Assembly: GCA_041554435.1 (NCBI GenBank)
Contig: JBFFLX010000001.1
Coordinates: 1-64,000 of the forward strand
Length of the DNA: 64,000 bases
Source of the DNA: BM524 sp041554435
Lineage (GTDB): Bacteria; Bacteroidota; Bacteroidia; Bacteroidales; F082
Reading direction: 5' to 3'
A program made the translations under genes and the position numbers. Positions within the stretch are counted from its first letter, which is position 1. Every line of letters starts with the position of its first letter. This document shows, in pieces, positions 43,238-52,135 of the stretch. The notes under the pieces are model-generated. The model worked only from the letters and a program-made list of their open reading frames with translations. It did no database searches and was not told where the DNA came from.

Positions 43238-45973
43238 TTATTCTATTAAAGCAACTGCCTTTGATGAATCCGAATTCATATAAATAGAAAGCGAACTCTG
43301 TTTAAATTCACTTTTGATTTCTATGAGTTTAACAACGTTTTCAAGATTTTTTCTTTCAGGTACAACTTCATGAAGCTTATTCTTTGAGTGCAATAAAAAG
43401 TTATCATTAAATATATTATCCTTCTCGTCTGGATAAAGTGGAATATACTTTATATCTGCTTCTACCAAATCCTGAAAGAAATGTGTTCCAAACGAAAGGT
43501 CAGGAACATAGTTGTTTTTCTTTCTGGCTATCTCAATTAAGGCTGCTGTATTATTAATTTCGGAATATGTAACATTAACACCCAGTTTAATATCGCCTCT
43601 CGATCCCCATCTTCCGGGTCCCATAAGGATGAATTTTCTCTTTTCCAGAATCTGGTTTAACTGCCCAATAGTTCTTCCTACTTCCAGCAAATCCTCATGA
43701 TTTTCTAGTTTGGAATATTCTTCAGGGTCAACGTAAACAATATGAGAGATGTTTTTAATGATACCATTAGTAATATATTTTCGGGCACTGAAAATCACTT
43801 TTTCTTTGACAATATTTTCCGGAATATTTACAATTGAAGTGTCATCGCTATGACTTTGTGAACGGCATTGAAGTAAATAGAAGTCATTACCATCGTGAGC
43901 GAACTCAATATCCACCGGATGACCGTAGATTTCTTCAAGGCTATTTAAAATCTCTTTTGTTTGATTCATGAAATCAGTTCTTTTAACCAAACCTTCGAAG
44001 TTAACTACAAAATCATCCTTATTGAAATCGGTTCCCAAAGGACGTGCAGGTTGAATATAATCCTGTTTTATTACCGAGATAACCCGGCTAAACATTGGGT
44101 ATTGTTTGCCGTATCTTTTAAGTAATGAGTCTATTGCGATTGTTTCAAACTCGCCGGTTTCCAAATTTATAAGGTCGATAAATTTAGGCGAGTATTTTAA
44201 TATTTCGGCTATGCTAACATTAACTCTCAAATTGGGTTGTCCCGGAGAAAGTAGCACGGGATAATCATCTTTCAGCCTGTCGACGGCTCGAGTTCCGAGT
44301 CCCGGAACTATTCTTACTAAGCCATCTTCTGCCTTAATTCTCTCCGACCATCGATATTGATTTCTGCTGAAAGCAAGTCCTGCAAAAGCAGGAAAATAAT
44401 ATGGACCTACCTTGGTTCCTACAACCTCTTGTATTAAAATACCCATCTCCTCATGGAAATCCAAAAGATTGTGTGCAGAGCGATATTCAATGGGGTCGGG
44501 ACTAAAAGTAGAGGCATAAACCTCTGAAATAGCCTCGCTTAATTGCTTCAGTCTTTCCTCTTTTGTACCCTGATTGGCAACAAAAAGGCTTTTGTATTTT
44601 CCGGCAAAAACTGCTCCAATTCTGTCTTCAAGCAAACTCGAACTTCTCACAATAAGTGGTTTGTCGCCAAAATCTTCTAGAGCCATTAGCAGACCTTTTA
44701 CAATGTGCGGTGGCTGTAGCGAATTTTTAAAAACATGAACCACATATGGGTATTCCTGATGTACCTGTTTTATATCTTTATATTTCTGCTCAAGAATCTC
44801 ATCAAGACTGTTATAACTCATAAAATTTAACAGTCCGTCGGAAGTAATATACCAGGTTTTAGGAGTTTTTATGTTGGCAAGAATTTCCTTGGATTTCGAT
44901 GCCTGATTTAAAATTTTTTCTGCTAAAAATAAACCGGCACTTTTGCCGCCAAGTTTACCGTAACTAATAGTAGGAGAGATTGTTTTATGAAACAGAGTGC
45001 TAAAGTCCTCTATATTAATATGTGATTTTGCAATCTTTATAAACTCAAACTGATCGGTTAATATTCTTCTTATCAGGGCTATGGAAAAACTTTTCCTTCT
45101 TGCTTCGGTGAGTTCCATCATACCCGGAGCCATATGGTGATATCTTTCCACGGCAGAACTTATATCAGATAGTGAAGACCCCGGATTTTCCAATACCTCA
45201 GATAAAAAGCCCGATCTGTCTTCTTTTGTCCATTTTTGTATGTGACTAATAATTTCTTTTTGCTCTATATTTTTGCTGGCCAGTTCGAAAATATCGTATG
45301 ACAATTTTATTATATCAGTTCCTTCCTGGTTATGATAGGGCTTATTAACTTCGCCTGAAAAAATTTCTGTGCTTTTAAACAAAGGGCTAAATTCATAAAG
45401 CAGATTATCAGCTTCGCTTACTCCTGACCAGCATAAATAATTTATCATTTTACGGGATAATCTTACCAGTAGTTTAGGGTCGGTTTGTGCCAGCATATCC
45501 AAAACTATTGTCCACTCCGATTTACTGTCGGCCCCCTGATTAGTTTCGAAAACAATTTTAAGTTGTTCGTGAAGTAGTTGTAAGCCAATCCTTTCTGCTA
45601 TGCTTTCCATTAACCTTATTTCCTCTTTTAAAAAAGGTCCGAAGAAGGATTCTGGCATTTCTTTTTCATAGAAAACACTAATTGTTCCAACTTTTTCATC
45701 CTGCACTTTTATATCAACTTCTAAAACCCATGGAGAAACGTTAAAATTCTTAGAAAGGAATTCGCCTTTTCTGCACGCTATCTTAGCATGAGTTATTTCA
45801 GGATATTGAAAGCCCGGAGGAATTTTATTTACAATTTCGGTGAAGGATTCGTCACTTAAATTTGTAGTTCTGTTAAGTATTTCCTGAATGCTATAAATAC
45901 AGTTAAGTTCTTTTGCTCTTTCCTTTAACTCAGCAATAATCTTTTCTACGGGCTTATCTTTTTTCATGGTCAT
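43238..45973 (-). CDS. GAF + PPDK N-domain (ATP-grasp) protein without phosphohistidine domain
   Basis: A 911-residue protein. Residues about 20-145 form a GAF-like sensor ('ELNCIYSIQEILN', 'VGTISVFYEKEMPE'). Residues about 340-730 are the ATP/pyruvate-binding half of pyruvate phosphate dikinase/PEP synthase ('GGKSAGLFLAEKIL', 'PLIVRSSSLLEDRIGAVFAGKY', 'MGILIQEVVG'). A C-terminal domain ('LMGPGRWGSRGDIK', 'THFFQDLVEA') is shared with the upstream gene. The swivelling phosphohistidine motif (GGxTSH) and the PEP-binding barrel are missing, so it cannot be a normal dikinase. It starts inside the end of its partner (ATGA) and follows gdhA in one operon. Confidence 0.82.
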   Translation of the reverse strand: MTMKKDKPVEKIIAELKERAKELNCIYSIQEILNRTTNLSDESFTEIVNKIPPGFQYPEITHAKIACRKGEFLSKNFNVSPWVLEVDIKVQDEKVGTISVFYEKEMPESFFGPFLKEEIRLMESIAERIGLQLLHEQLKIVFETNQGADSKSEWTIVLDMLAQTDPKLLVRLSRKMINYLCWSGVSEADNLLYEFSPLFKSTEIFSGEVNKPYHNQEGTDIIKLSYDIFELASKNIEQKEIISHIQKWTKEDRSGFLSEVLENPGSSLSDISSAVERYHHMAPGMMELTEARRKSFSIALIRRILTDQFEFIKIAKSHINIEDFSTLFHKTISPTISYGKLGGKSAGLFLAEKILNQASKSKEILANIKTPKTWYITSDGLLNFMSYNSLDEILEQKYKDIKQVHQEYPYVVHVFKNSLQPPHIVKGLLMALEDFGDKPLIVRSSSLLEDRIGAVFAGKYKSLFVANQGTKEERLKQLSEAISEVYASTFSPDPIEYRSAHNLLDFHEEMGILIQEVVGTKVGPYYFPAFAGLAFSRNQYRWSERIKAEDGLVRIVPGLGTRAVDRLKDDYPVLLSPGQPNLRVNVSIAEILKYSPKFIDLINLETGEFETIAIDSLLKRYGKQYPMFSRVISVIKQDYIQPARPLGTDFNKDDFVVNFEGLVKRTDFMNQTKEILNSLEEIYGHPVDIEFAHDGNDFYLLQCRSQSHSDDTSIVNIPENIVKEKVIFSARKYITNGIIKNISHIVYVDPEEYSKLENHEDLLEVGRTIGQLNQILEKRKFILMGPGRWGSRGDIKLGVNVTYSEINNTAALIEIARKKNNYVPDLSFGTHFFQDLVEADIKYIPLYPDEKDNIFNDNFLLHSKNKLHEVVPERKNLENVVKLIEIKSEFKQSSLSIYMNSDSSKAVALIE

Positions 45974-47712
45974 GATTTTTGTTTTTCAATAAGTCCGAGT
46001 CCTTTATGCCCATCAACTTTTATTCTGATATTGTTTTCCAGTTTCAAATGGACCAGATTTTCAGTTTCAAAAAATGGCTTTGTTTCTTCCAGCCATTTCC
46101 AATCGAAAGGGTAATTTCCCGAGTAGGGGATTGAAAAATAAATCGTTTTAAAGGCGCTCAAATTATGGAAAAAATGTGAGCCCTGACTAAGTTCCGAATT
46201 CATTCCTTCCAAAGGTGCTTCAATGATAACTTTTGCATTAGAAATTTGTCCGAAAGTTACAGGTATTCCTGCCCATGGGTCAGATGTTCCCCAACGCCCA
46301 AAGCCTATCAACACATATTGTTTTTCTTCCTGTGCAAAATTACTGTTTAAATTATCGATTTCCATTGCAATTTTAGCAGAAGTTTTAGCGTCTAATTTAT
46401 TCTTTTTCAGGAATATAATATCGTTAATGGTATTTACATCGCCATTGCCCAGAACATTAGGGGAGGAGCAGAGTAGATTTTCTGCATGAAGTTCTTCAGG
46501 CTCCACACTTACTTCCTCATCATACATATTCATGGGGCGCAACTGAAGGAAACCGAATTTATGGTTTTTATTAAGTTCATCGATTTCCAGTGTAAACTCA
46601 ATTTCAACGGGATTTCCTAGTTCTTCCTGGCATTTTTTTCCAAGTTTTTCACATAAATCTGCTAATTGAACTTCTCCTAAACGGAGCAAAGGAGCAAAAT
46701 TTAAAAGTCTTGGCCCTTTTTTTCCTGTTCCCATAACCACTCTGCCGGAAGATGAATCTAGTGTGGATGCTATCTGCTTTAGAGTTCCATGCTCCTCCGC
46801 TGTTTCCAAATCTTTCGATTCCAGGAACTCAGTTTCTTTTAAAGGGTCGTATTTATAATTCCCCGACATATTTACAGCCCAGAATTTATTCTGAGTGTTT
46901 TTCATCATCTCACTAAGATTATAAAATGGAGGATCGGTTTTTGGAAAAGCAGGAGAAAAAAACCAGGTGGGCTCGTTTTCAACGATAGTTTTTCCTAGTC
47001 CCAGGGCCAGATTTACAACACCATGCTCTGGTTTTCCATTTCCAAAAGAGTAAAAATTAAACGACCTTATTACCCCTGAAACCTGTGGATAAAACAAACT
47101 ATCTCTCTTCTTTCCTGCAACCTCCTGAATAATGATTGCCATTCTTTCATCTTCAGTTTTATACTTGGTAGCCCTCATATAATCGGATGCGTTCTTAAAG
47201 AATGTTGACGCATAAACAAATTTTATAGCTTCCACCAGTTTATTAAATCGTGAACTCACATCTGCCTGATTATTAGGGGTCATCTTAGTTTCGTAAATGC
47301 CGGCAAATGGTTCGTTTTTTGCATCTTCCAGCATACTTGACGATCTGATGGCTATAGGTGTTTTGAGTTCCGAAATCAATTTTCTTAAATCTCCCAGAAT
47401 TTCAAAGGGTAGTTCTGCCTTTTGAAATGCATAGGCTTTTCTGTCGTCGGGAAGTTTTGATAAGGCAATTTTGTAGAGGTTATTTCTCTTCATAAACTGC
47501 TCGAAAATTCCGGTTCTTATTACACAAAGAGCAGGTACAGTGATTTCAAATTCACTAAAATTATTTTCGTTTCTAAAATCTTGTAATATATTTTTTACTC
47601 TTAATAGTCCGCTTGCTTTACCGCCTATGGCTCCATCCCCAATAAAGGTAATTTTATTCTCTTTATTGAAAAAAGAACTTTCCTTGAAGGCAACTAAATT
47701 ATTATTTTCCAT
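45970..47712 (-). CDS. PPDK N-domain (ATP-grasp) protein without phosphohistidine domain
   Basis: A 580-residue partner of the 911-residue protein. It has 'GGKASGLLRVKNIL', 'PIAIRSSSMLEDAKNEPFAGIYET' and 'MAIIIQEVAG', the ATP-grasp region of PEP synthase, followed by a domain with 'LIGFGRWGTSDPW' and 'GSHFFHNLSAF' shared with its neighbour. It lacks both the GAF domain and the phosphohistidine and PEP-binding domains. Its stop and the next start overlap in ATGA. It lies 33 bases after gdhA. Together they may form a nucleotide-dependent kinase or regulatory enzyme; the substrate is unknown. Confidence 0.8.
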   Translation of the reverse strand: MENNNLVAFKESSFFNKENKITFIGDGAIGGKASGLLRVKNILQDFRNENNFSEFEITVPALCVIRTGIFEQFMKRNNLYKIALSKLPDDRKAYAFQKAELPFEILGDLRKLISELKTPIAIRSSSMLEDAKNEPFAGIYETKMTPNNQADVSSRFNKLVEAIKFVYASTFFKNASDYMRATKYKTEDERMAIIIQEVAGKKRDSLFYPQVSGVIRSFNFYSFGNGKPEHGVVNLALGLGKTIVENEPTWFFSPAFPKTDPPFYNLSEMMKNTQNKFWAVNMSGNYKYDPLKETEFLESKDLETAEEHGTLKQIASTLDSSSGRVVMGTGKKGPRLLNFAPLLRLGEVQLADLCEKLGKKCQEELGNPVEIEFTLEIDELNKNHKFGFLQLRPMNMYDEEVSVEPEELHAENLLCSSPNVLGNGDVNTINDIIFLKKNKLDAKTSAKIAMEIDNLNSNFAQEEKQYVLIGFGRWGTSDPWAGIPVTFGQISNAKVIIEAPLEGMNSELSQGSHFFHNLSAFKTIYFSIPYSGNYPFDWKWLEETKPFFETENLVHLKLENNIRIKVDGHKGLGLIEKQKS

Positions 47713-47745
47713 AATATTAATAATTAAAGATTATCAAAAAATACT

Positions 47746-49032
47746 TTATACCCAACCTCTGTCGTGACAGGCTCTTGCGACTCTGTCAACGGCTATTGCG
47801 TAGGCGGCATCTCGTAAATTAAGATCGTTTTCCATGGCAAAATTACTTACAGATATATATGCTGATGTGATTTTTGTATCCAGTTTGCTCAATACTTCTT
47901 CTTTTTCCCAATAATAATTCATATTGCTTTGAACCTGTTCGAAGTAACTACAAATTACCCCTCCCGAATTAGCCAGAAAATCGGGTATGGTAAAAATACC
48001 TCTTTCATCAAGATAAGCTGCAGCCTCGGTACTGGTGGGGCCGTTTGCTGCTTCTGCCACCATCTTTACGTTTTTAGAGATATTGTGCATATTGTCAGCT
48101 GTAATGGAGTTGTCGAGTGCAGCAGGTATTAAAATATCAACATCTTGTTCTAACCACTTTTCTCCTTCCAGTATTTCATAACCTAAACTAATGGCTCTGT
48201 CTTTATTAATTCCGCCGAAAATATCTGCTATTGACTGAAGTTCTTCCAAAATAACCCCATCCTTTTTTCTGTAGGCAAGTGCTTTTTGTTCCTTTTGATC
48301 CCAGGCAGAAACGCAAATTACTTTGCCTCCCATTTGTTGGTATAACTCAATAGCATATTGTGCCACATTACCGAATCCCTGTATGCTTGCCGTGGTTTTA
48401 TCAATTTCGAGGCCTAACTCTTTGAGGGCTTCTCTAACATTTATAATAACTCCATATCCTGTTGCCTCTTTTCTTCCCAGAGAGCCTCCCATTCCCACTG
48501 GTTTGCCGGTTAAAGTCCCCGGAAGTCGCTCACCCTTAATGGTTTCGTATTCGTCGAGCATCCAGAGCATATGTTGAGCATTGGTCATAATTTCGGGAGA
48601 AGGAATGTCCATATTCGGACCTAAGTTAGCCGAAAGATGCCTTACATAAGCGCGGCAAATTCTCTCTTGTTCAAAAGCGCTCAAATCGTGAGGGTCGCAA
48701 ATAACACCTCCTTTAGCACCCCCCAAAGGTATGTCAGCAACAGCAGTTTTCCAGGTCATCCACATGGCCAGTGCTCTGATGGTGTCGGCAGTCTCCTGAG
48801 GATGAAATCTTATTCCTCCCTTTGCCGGACCCCTTGCATCATTATGTTGTATGCGATAGGCTTTAAAAACTTTTACACTGCCATCATCCATTTGTATTGG
48901 AAACTGAAAGTGAAACTCCTTCATAGGATACCTTAATAAATCGCTGGTGGCTTTGTCCAAATCAAGCATCTCAGCAGTTTTGTCAAATTGCTTTTGTGCA
49001 CTGGCAAAGGGATTATATACAGTAGTGGCCAT
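47746..49032 (-). CDS. gdhA: Glu/Leu/Phe/Val dehydrogenase (glutamate dehydrogenase type)
   Basis: A 428-residue amino-acid dehydrogenase interconverting glutamate and 2-oxoglutarate. It shows the family's catalytic region 'RIQHNDARGPAKGGIRFHP', 'PLGGAKGGV' and 'DIPSPEIMTNAQHMLWMLDEY', then a Rossmann domain ('TASIQGFGNVAQYA'). The 428-residue length fits the hexameric GDH of Bacteroidota and archaea. First gene of an operon with two PPDK-like genes. A consensus -7 box lies 36 bases upstream. Confidence 0.94.
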   Translation of the reverse strand: MATTVYNPFASAQKQFDKTAEMLDLDKATSDLLRYPMKEFHFQFPIQMDDGSVKVFKAYRIQHNDARGPAKGGIRFHPQETADTIRALAMWMTWKTAVADIPLGGAKGGVICDPHDLSAFEQERICRAYVRHLSANLGPNMDIPSPEIMTNAQHMLWMLDEYETIKGERLPGTLTGKPVGMGGSLGRKEATGYGVIINVREALKELGLEIDKTTASIQGFGNVAQYAIELYQQMGGKVICVSAWDQKEQKALAYRKKDGVILEELQSIADIFGGINKDRAISLGYEILEGEKWLEQDVDILIPAALDNSITADNMHNISKNVKMVAEAANGPTSTEAAAYLDERGIFTIPDFLANSGGVICSYFEQVQSNMNYYWEKEEVLSKLDTKITSAYISVSNFAMENDLNLRDAAYAIAVDRVARACHDRGWV

Positions 49033-49067
49033 TTTTTGTCTTATTAATGTTTAAATATACGGAACAT

Positions 49068-49075
49068 CAAAATTA
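49068..49075 (-). promoter_or_regulatory. -7 box (TAATTTTG) of the gdhA operon
   Basis: Exact TAnnTTTG on the minus strand, leader about 30 bases. Confidence 0.45.
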
Positions 49076-49138
49076 CGAAAAACTTGGATTGGAATGGCCT
49101 TTAATTTAATTATTGTTAAATAATTAACAAATATTGAA

Positions 49139-49948
49139 TTATAGTTTTTCGCCACACTTTTTACAATATTTTGCATCAATATCATGATCCTCAAACATAC
49201 AGTTTTGGCATACCTGGGCTGTTTTACCTTTCTTATTTGATCCGATAATCATTTCACTGGAAATAATTCCTGTGGGAACAGCAATAATAGCATAACCAAT
49301 AATCATTAATACCGATGCCAACGACTGACCCAATACCGTTTGAGGAGCAATATCACCATAACCAACAGTAGTAATTGTTACTATCGACCAATAGATGGCA
49401 ACAGGAATACTTGTAAAACCATTTTCCGGTCCTTCAATTAAATACATTACCGATCCAATGATAATCACAATACTTATTACAACTTCCAGAAAAACTATAA
49501 TTTTTGCCCTTGAGTTATTAAGAGCAGTTCCGAGGCTTCTTGCGGCTGTTACATAACGTGCCAGTTTCAATACTCTAAAAACTCTTAGTAATCTTAATAT
49601 CCTGATTATCATAAGGTAATGGCCACCGACTAAAAACAAACCAATATAGGTTGGGAGTATTGATAGCAAGTCGATTATACCGTAAAAACTGAAGATGTAT
49701 TTTGAAGGTTTTTTTACACTATAAATACGGAGTAGATATTCTATGGTAAACAGAATGGTCAGTATCCATTCAATAATGCTGAAGAAACTCCCATATTTAA
49801 TCGCCATTTCATTTACACTATCCAGCATTACTATAACCACGCTTAGAATAATTGCTATCAGCAGTGTAATATCAAACACTTTGCCGACGGGTGTGTCAGC
49901 CTCAAAAATTATTTCATAAATATTTTGCTTCAGTGTTTTTTTTGTCAT
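49139..49948 (-). CDS. voltage-gated K+ channel with C-terminal zinc ribbon
   Basis: A 269-residue six-helix channel. S4 (115-131) carries five evenly spaced basic residues ('RILRLLRVFRVLKLAR'), the pore has the potassium filter TVGYGD (194-199), and S5/S6 flank it. The last 25 residues hold a CxxC...CxxC zinc ribbon (C247, C250, C262, C265), not part of the standard bacterial Kv design. Voltage dependence and K+ selectivity follow from the family. Monocistronic, between gdhA and TIGR02757. Confidence 0.92.
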   Translation of the reverse strand: MTKKTLKQNIYEIIFEADTPVGKVFDITLLIAIILSVVIVMLDSVNEMAIKYGSFFSIIEWILTILFTIEYLLRIYSVKKPSKYIFSFYGIIDLLSILPTYIGLFLVGGHYLMIIRILRLLRVFRVLKLARYVTAARSLGTALNNSRAKIIVFLEVVISIVIIIGSVMYLIEGPENGFTSIPVAIYWSIVTITTVGYGDIAPQTVLGQSLASVLMIIGYAIIAVPTGIISSEMIIGSNKKGKTAQVCQNCMFEDHDIDAKYCKKCGEKL

Positions 49949-50024
49949 GGCGAAATAAAAAATCTAAAATAGGCAATATTATAATATATCCTTAGTATAT
50001 CAGGAATGATTATTAATTTAAGCA

Positions 50025-50789
50025 CTAAATGAGTTTGTTATCGAAAACGCCAATTCCAAATAAAGCAAAATCATATTTAACAGGATCCTTAGGGTCGAAT
50101 TTTCTTAGTTGGACAGTAAGTTCTTCAACTGATTTCCAGTCGTTTTGCTTCCTGACTAAAAGGCCCAGGTCGCGTGCGGTGTTACCTGAATGAACATCAA
50201 GTGGGATCATTAAAGCCGAAGGAGGAATAGATTTCCAAAGTCCGAAATCAACACCATTATTATCATGCCTTACCATCCATCTTAAGAACATATTTGTGCG
50301 CTTTGCTGCTGAACCACTCAATGGATTTGCAAAATGTTTTTCGCTTCGCTTTAAATGATGAGTTTTAAGTATTTCACTTCTTATTCCTCCAATTACATCG
50401 AATATTCTTTCGCCTTTTTTAAAGTACTTGAGTGCGCAGTCTTCCATACTTTCGAAATTTGAATATAATCCCTTTAAACCTTCAATGGCGAATAGGCAGT
50501 CGTCGTAATTGAAAGTACGATAAACAAATTTTTCCAATTGAATTAGCTCCTTTTTGCCGGCATTCATGATGAAGTTATATGGCTCTAAACCCATGATGTT
50601 CATAAGTTTATTGGCACTTTTTAAAATTGCCGGCCTTCTTCCCCAACTGATAATTGAAGTTAAATAAGCGGCTATTTCGATGTCAGTTTTTTTACTGAAC
50701 TTATGAGGGATACTAATGGGATCGTATGCAATAAACTCAGGTCTGTTATATTGTTTTACTTTCTCTTCCAGGAGTTGTTTTAGTTCCAT
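50025..50789 (-). CDS. TIGR02757 (DUF2400) family protein
   Basis: A 254-residue protein. Typical landmarks are 'DPISIPHKFSKKTDIEIAAYLTSIISWGRR', 'YRTFNYDDCLFAI', 'KRTNMFLRWMVR' and 'PLDVHSGNTARDLGLL'. The family resembles DNA-glycosylase-like helix-rich folds but no activity is known. Cytosolic, monocistronic, preceded by a consensus -7 box at 50830-50837. Confidence 0.9.
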   Translation of the reverse strand: MELKQLLEEKVKQYNRPEFIAYDPISIPHKFSKKTDIEIAAYLTSIISWGRRPAILKSANKLMNIMGLEPYNFIMNAGKKELIQLEKFVYRTFNYDDCLFAIEGLKGLYSNFESMEDCALKYFKKGERIFDVIGGIRSEILKTHHLKRSEKHFANPLSGSAAKRTNMFLRWMVRHDNNGVDFGLWKSIPPSALMIPLDVHSGNTARDLGLLVRKQNDWKSVEELTVQLRKFDPKDPVKYDFALFGIGVFDNKLI

Positions 50790-50829
50790 TCACTTTTTGT
50801 TTAAAATCTCGTTGTGGAATAATCTGAGG

Positions 50830-50837
50830 CAAAAATA
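50830..50837 (-). promoter_or_regulatory. -7 box (TATTTTTG) upstream of the TIGR02757 gene
   Basis: Exact TAnnTTTG on the minus strand, about 40 bases before the start codon. Confidence 0.4.
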
Positions 50838-50859
50838 AATTTCTTATTGAGATTATCTC

Positions 50860-51633
50860 TTATTTATTAAACATAAGTGCTATTCCAAATTCCACCCAGG
50901 ATAATTTCATATTTATTTCTTTATCTGTTTTATTGCTGGTCCAATAATAATTAAAAAACCGTTCCTGATATCTTATTGTTGGGTTACTATAAGTATAAGA
51001 AGCAGAAATTTTCATATTCGTATTTTTCCCTACAGAGTAGTAAACTGCAATTTCTGGTTTGAAAATTAAGGATGTCCCTTCTCCTTCAAAAACTTTGTAA
51101 GTTGCAGGAGAGGATTCATTTTGAGTCTTGTAAAACCTATGTTCTATAGAAGGTCGACGCGAAAAAGAAATACCAGTTAATAAAGTAAAGTCAAATACCA
51201 GATCTTCTGTTTTAATTTGATAGTTTGGTCCAATATAAAAGTTTGTAAACCACCATCTCCCATAGTCCACCTCATGAATATAACCCGTTGGAATATTAAC
51301 ATAATCAAATATTGTGTCACTCGACTTATCGTAGCCAAATATGTTAATCCCCAGGCCTATTTTCATGCCAATATTTTTCTTTCCATGACAACCGTAAAAA
51401 GCATTCAAACTTAAACCTGTATTTCCGTACCCTGATTTTTTTGAACTTAAATCCTTGGAGGAGAGATCTCCAAGAGGGAATGCAATATTGCTTCCAATTT
51501 CAAGAAAAAACTGCGAAGAATCGATTTTAGTCTTTGTTTGGGAAATTGATGTGGAAGAATTAAACAGCATTAATAAAAATATCAAAATCAAATAATTCGG
51601 GTTAAATCTGTTAAGGTTTCCTAAAAATTTCAT
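50860..51633 (-). CDS. outer-membrane beta-barrel protein
   Basis: A 257-residue protein with a signal peptide (LMLFNSSTSISQ) followed by alternating strands ('FFLEIGSNIAFPLGDL', 'NIGMKIGLGINIFGY', 'MKISASYTYSN') and a terminal 'FGIALMFNK'. This is the outline of an eight- to ten-stranded porin-like barrel. I do not recognise the family. It is transcribed divergently from the haem-protein pair, with overlapping promoters. Confidence 0.65.
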   Translation of the reverse strand: MKFLGNLNRFNPNYLILIFLLMLFNSSTSISQTKTKIDSSQFFLEIGSNIAFPLGDLSSKDLSSKKSGYGNTGLSLNAFYGCHGKKNIGMKIGLGINIFGYDKSSDTIFDYVNIPTGYIHEVDYGRWWFTNFYIGPNYQIKTEDLVFDFTLLTGISFSRRPSIEHRFYKTQNESSPATYKVFEGEGTSLIFKPEIAVYYSVGKNTNMKISASYTYSNPTIRYQERFFNYYWTSNKTDKEINMKLSWVEFGIALMFNK

Positions 51634-51661
51634 TAAGTGGAATGGATTTAAATAATTAATT

Positions 51662-51669
51662 TATTTTTG
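51662..51669 (+). promoter_or_regulatory. -7 box (TATTTTTG) of the haem-protein pair
   Basis: Exact TAnnTTTG; leader about 53 bases to ATG 51729. The box overlaps the transcribed start region of the divergent barrel gene. Confidence 0.4.
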
Positions 51670-51672
51670 TTT

Positions 51673-51680
51673 CAAAATTA
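51673..51680 (-). promoter_or_regulatory. -7 box (TAATTTTG) of the barrel gene
   Basis: Exact TAnnTTTG on the minus strand, four bases from the plus-strand box at 51662-51669; leader about 33 bases. Confidence 0.4.
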
Positions 51681-51728
51681 CGTATATTAGACAATAAATC
51701 AAATTATTAAATTAAATTTCTTTCGAAT

Positions 51729-52130
51729 ATGAGAAAACTATTTTTTACACTTTTAATGGCAGTAGGTACTCTGCTTTTCTTTAACTTTACTACTTCTGGA
51801 GGAAAAGTTATAGCCAATGATTCAAACGATAAAACTATCGAAATTCCTGAGAATGTTCAAACAATTCTTGATAACTCCTGTTATGGTTGTCATAACTCTG
51901 ACTCAAAAAACCAAAAATCAAGAGATAAATTAAATTTTGATAAGCTTAATAGTATTAAAACCTATAAGGCAATTGGTAAACTTACCGATATTGCTGATGT
52001 TATAAATGAGGGAGAAATGCCTCCAAAAAAGTTTTTGGCAAAATATCCTGAGCGTGCATTATCTGATGATGACAAGGAAGTACTAAAAAATTGGGCAACT
52101 GATGCTGCAGCAAATTTGGCCGGAAAATAA
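51729..52130 (+). CDS. exported haem-binding (CxxCH) domain protein
   Basis: A 133-residue secreted protein. A signal peptide ends before 'GGKVIAND'. One c-type haem site, CYGCH, lies in 'NVQTILDNSCYGCHNSD', and 'DVINEGEMPPKKF' provides the likely methionine ligand. This is the haem-binding domain common in Bacteroidota next to similar genes. It acts in the periplasm as a possible electron carrier or redox sensor. The next gene encodes a similar protein six bases downstream. Confidence 0.82.
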   Translation: MRKLFFTLLMAVGTLLFFNFTTSGGKVIANDSNDKTIEIPENVQTILDNSCYGCHNSDSKNQKSRDKLNFDKLNSIKTYKAIGKLTDIADVINEGEMPPKKFLAKYPERALSDDDKEVLKNWATDAAANLAGK

Positions 52131-52135
52131 TAACT

